Assembly: GCF_900639875.1 (NCBI RefSeq)
Contig: NZ_CAAAIA010000001.1
Coordinates: forward strand, 417,129 to 481,128
Direction of reading: 5' to 3'
Source of the DNA: Legionella impletisoli
GTDB taxonomy: Bacteria; Pseudomonadota; Gammaproteobacteria; Legionellales; Legionellaceae
Length of the DNA stretch: 64,000 nucleotides
In this document: piece by piece, positions 63,975-64,000 of the stretch
Layout: each line of letters begins with the position of its first letter
Position numbering within the stretch: the first letter of the stretch is position 1
Program-made: the position numbers and the translations under genes
Notes under the pieces: generated by a model
The model's database searches: none
Told to the model about the DNA's origin: nothing
Seen by the model: the letters and a program-made list of their open reading frames with translations, nothing else

Positions 63975-64000
63975 ATGGATTTAGAGTTACGCCATAAAAA
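63975..64000 (+). CDS. Possible gene start cut by the window end
   Basis: ATG GAT TTA GAG TTA CGC CAT AAA (MDLELRHK) runs into the edge. The AT-rich stretch ahead lacks a clear ribosome site. Too little is visible to assign a family. Confidence 0.2.

Overview
The window looks like a chromosomal segment of a Legionella species or a close relative in the Legionellales. The inference rests on the gene set rather than on any search: a homospermidine synthase, a secreted CD39-type NTPDase of the Lpg1905 kind, a complete ccmABCDEFGHI cytochrome c maturation operon, several large orphan proteins that look like Dot/Icm effectors (coiled coils, a membrane hairpin or ankyrin-like repeats, with acidic C-terminal tails), an AT-rich genome and many REP-like intergenic hairpins. 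Housekeeping genes (dnaE, ligA, prfC, recQ, phrB, comEC, pntAA/AB/B, potABCD, rmuC, sohB) show that most of the window is core chromosome.

Layout. 1-3490: the start of a small secreted protein cut by the window edge, homospermidine synthase, gene remnants and an outer-membrane beta-barrel protein. 3491-14120: an accessory island. It holds a truncated integrase, a Fic protein with a convergent antitoxin-like small gene, a tRNA 3' half, a beheaded IS30 transposase, a REP-RAYT mobile unit, a DUF3800 gene, a three-gene operon with a GNAT-kinase fusion, an internally deleted copy of the REP-RAYT unit, and a CHAT (caspase-like) protein. The island ends next to tRNA-Thr at 14200-14275. 14304-24373: NTPDase, photolyase, ComEC, proton-translocating transhydrogenase, an effector-like protein and a small secreted protein. 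24590-31656: release factor 3, a branched-chain acyl-CoA (valine-type) degradation cluster, RecQ and dodecin. 31656-37920: the ccm operon on the minus strand, with mostly 4-8 base gene overlaps and a ccmD that is easy to miss. 37921-47205: SohB, a low-complexity protein, a 173-bp tandem array, an ankyrin-like protein, a sigma-54 activator, a duplicated cysteine-rich secreted protein and DnaE. 47273-55836: peptide ABC importer components without an ATPase, LigA, RmuC and a cysteine-rich secreted protein. 55837-64000: a 23-bp minisatellite, an effector-like protein, a MITE, potABCD, a small membrane protein, an O-antigen-ligase-like protein, an LPS-core-type glycosyltransferase and a second hairpin array.

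Two observations stand out. First, intergenic hairpins around 24.4, 31.4, 39.5-40.2, 55.9 and 63.6-63.9 kb share one scaffold: a conserved foot, a conserved apical NCAAG loop, and between them a five-base-pair stem whose sequence differs from copy to copy while both arms change together. Second, the accessory island contains an intact REP-transposase unit and a 353-bp internal-deletion derivative in the same orientation, bracketing a 3.4-kb cargo (DUF3800, RibD-like reductase, GNAT-kinase fusion, Cys/His protein). The intact unit abuts a truncated IS30 gene exactly at its boundary, and the derivative supplies the last codons and the stop of the last cargo gene. This suggests that such units, not only single REPs, have moved.
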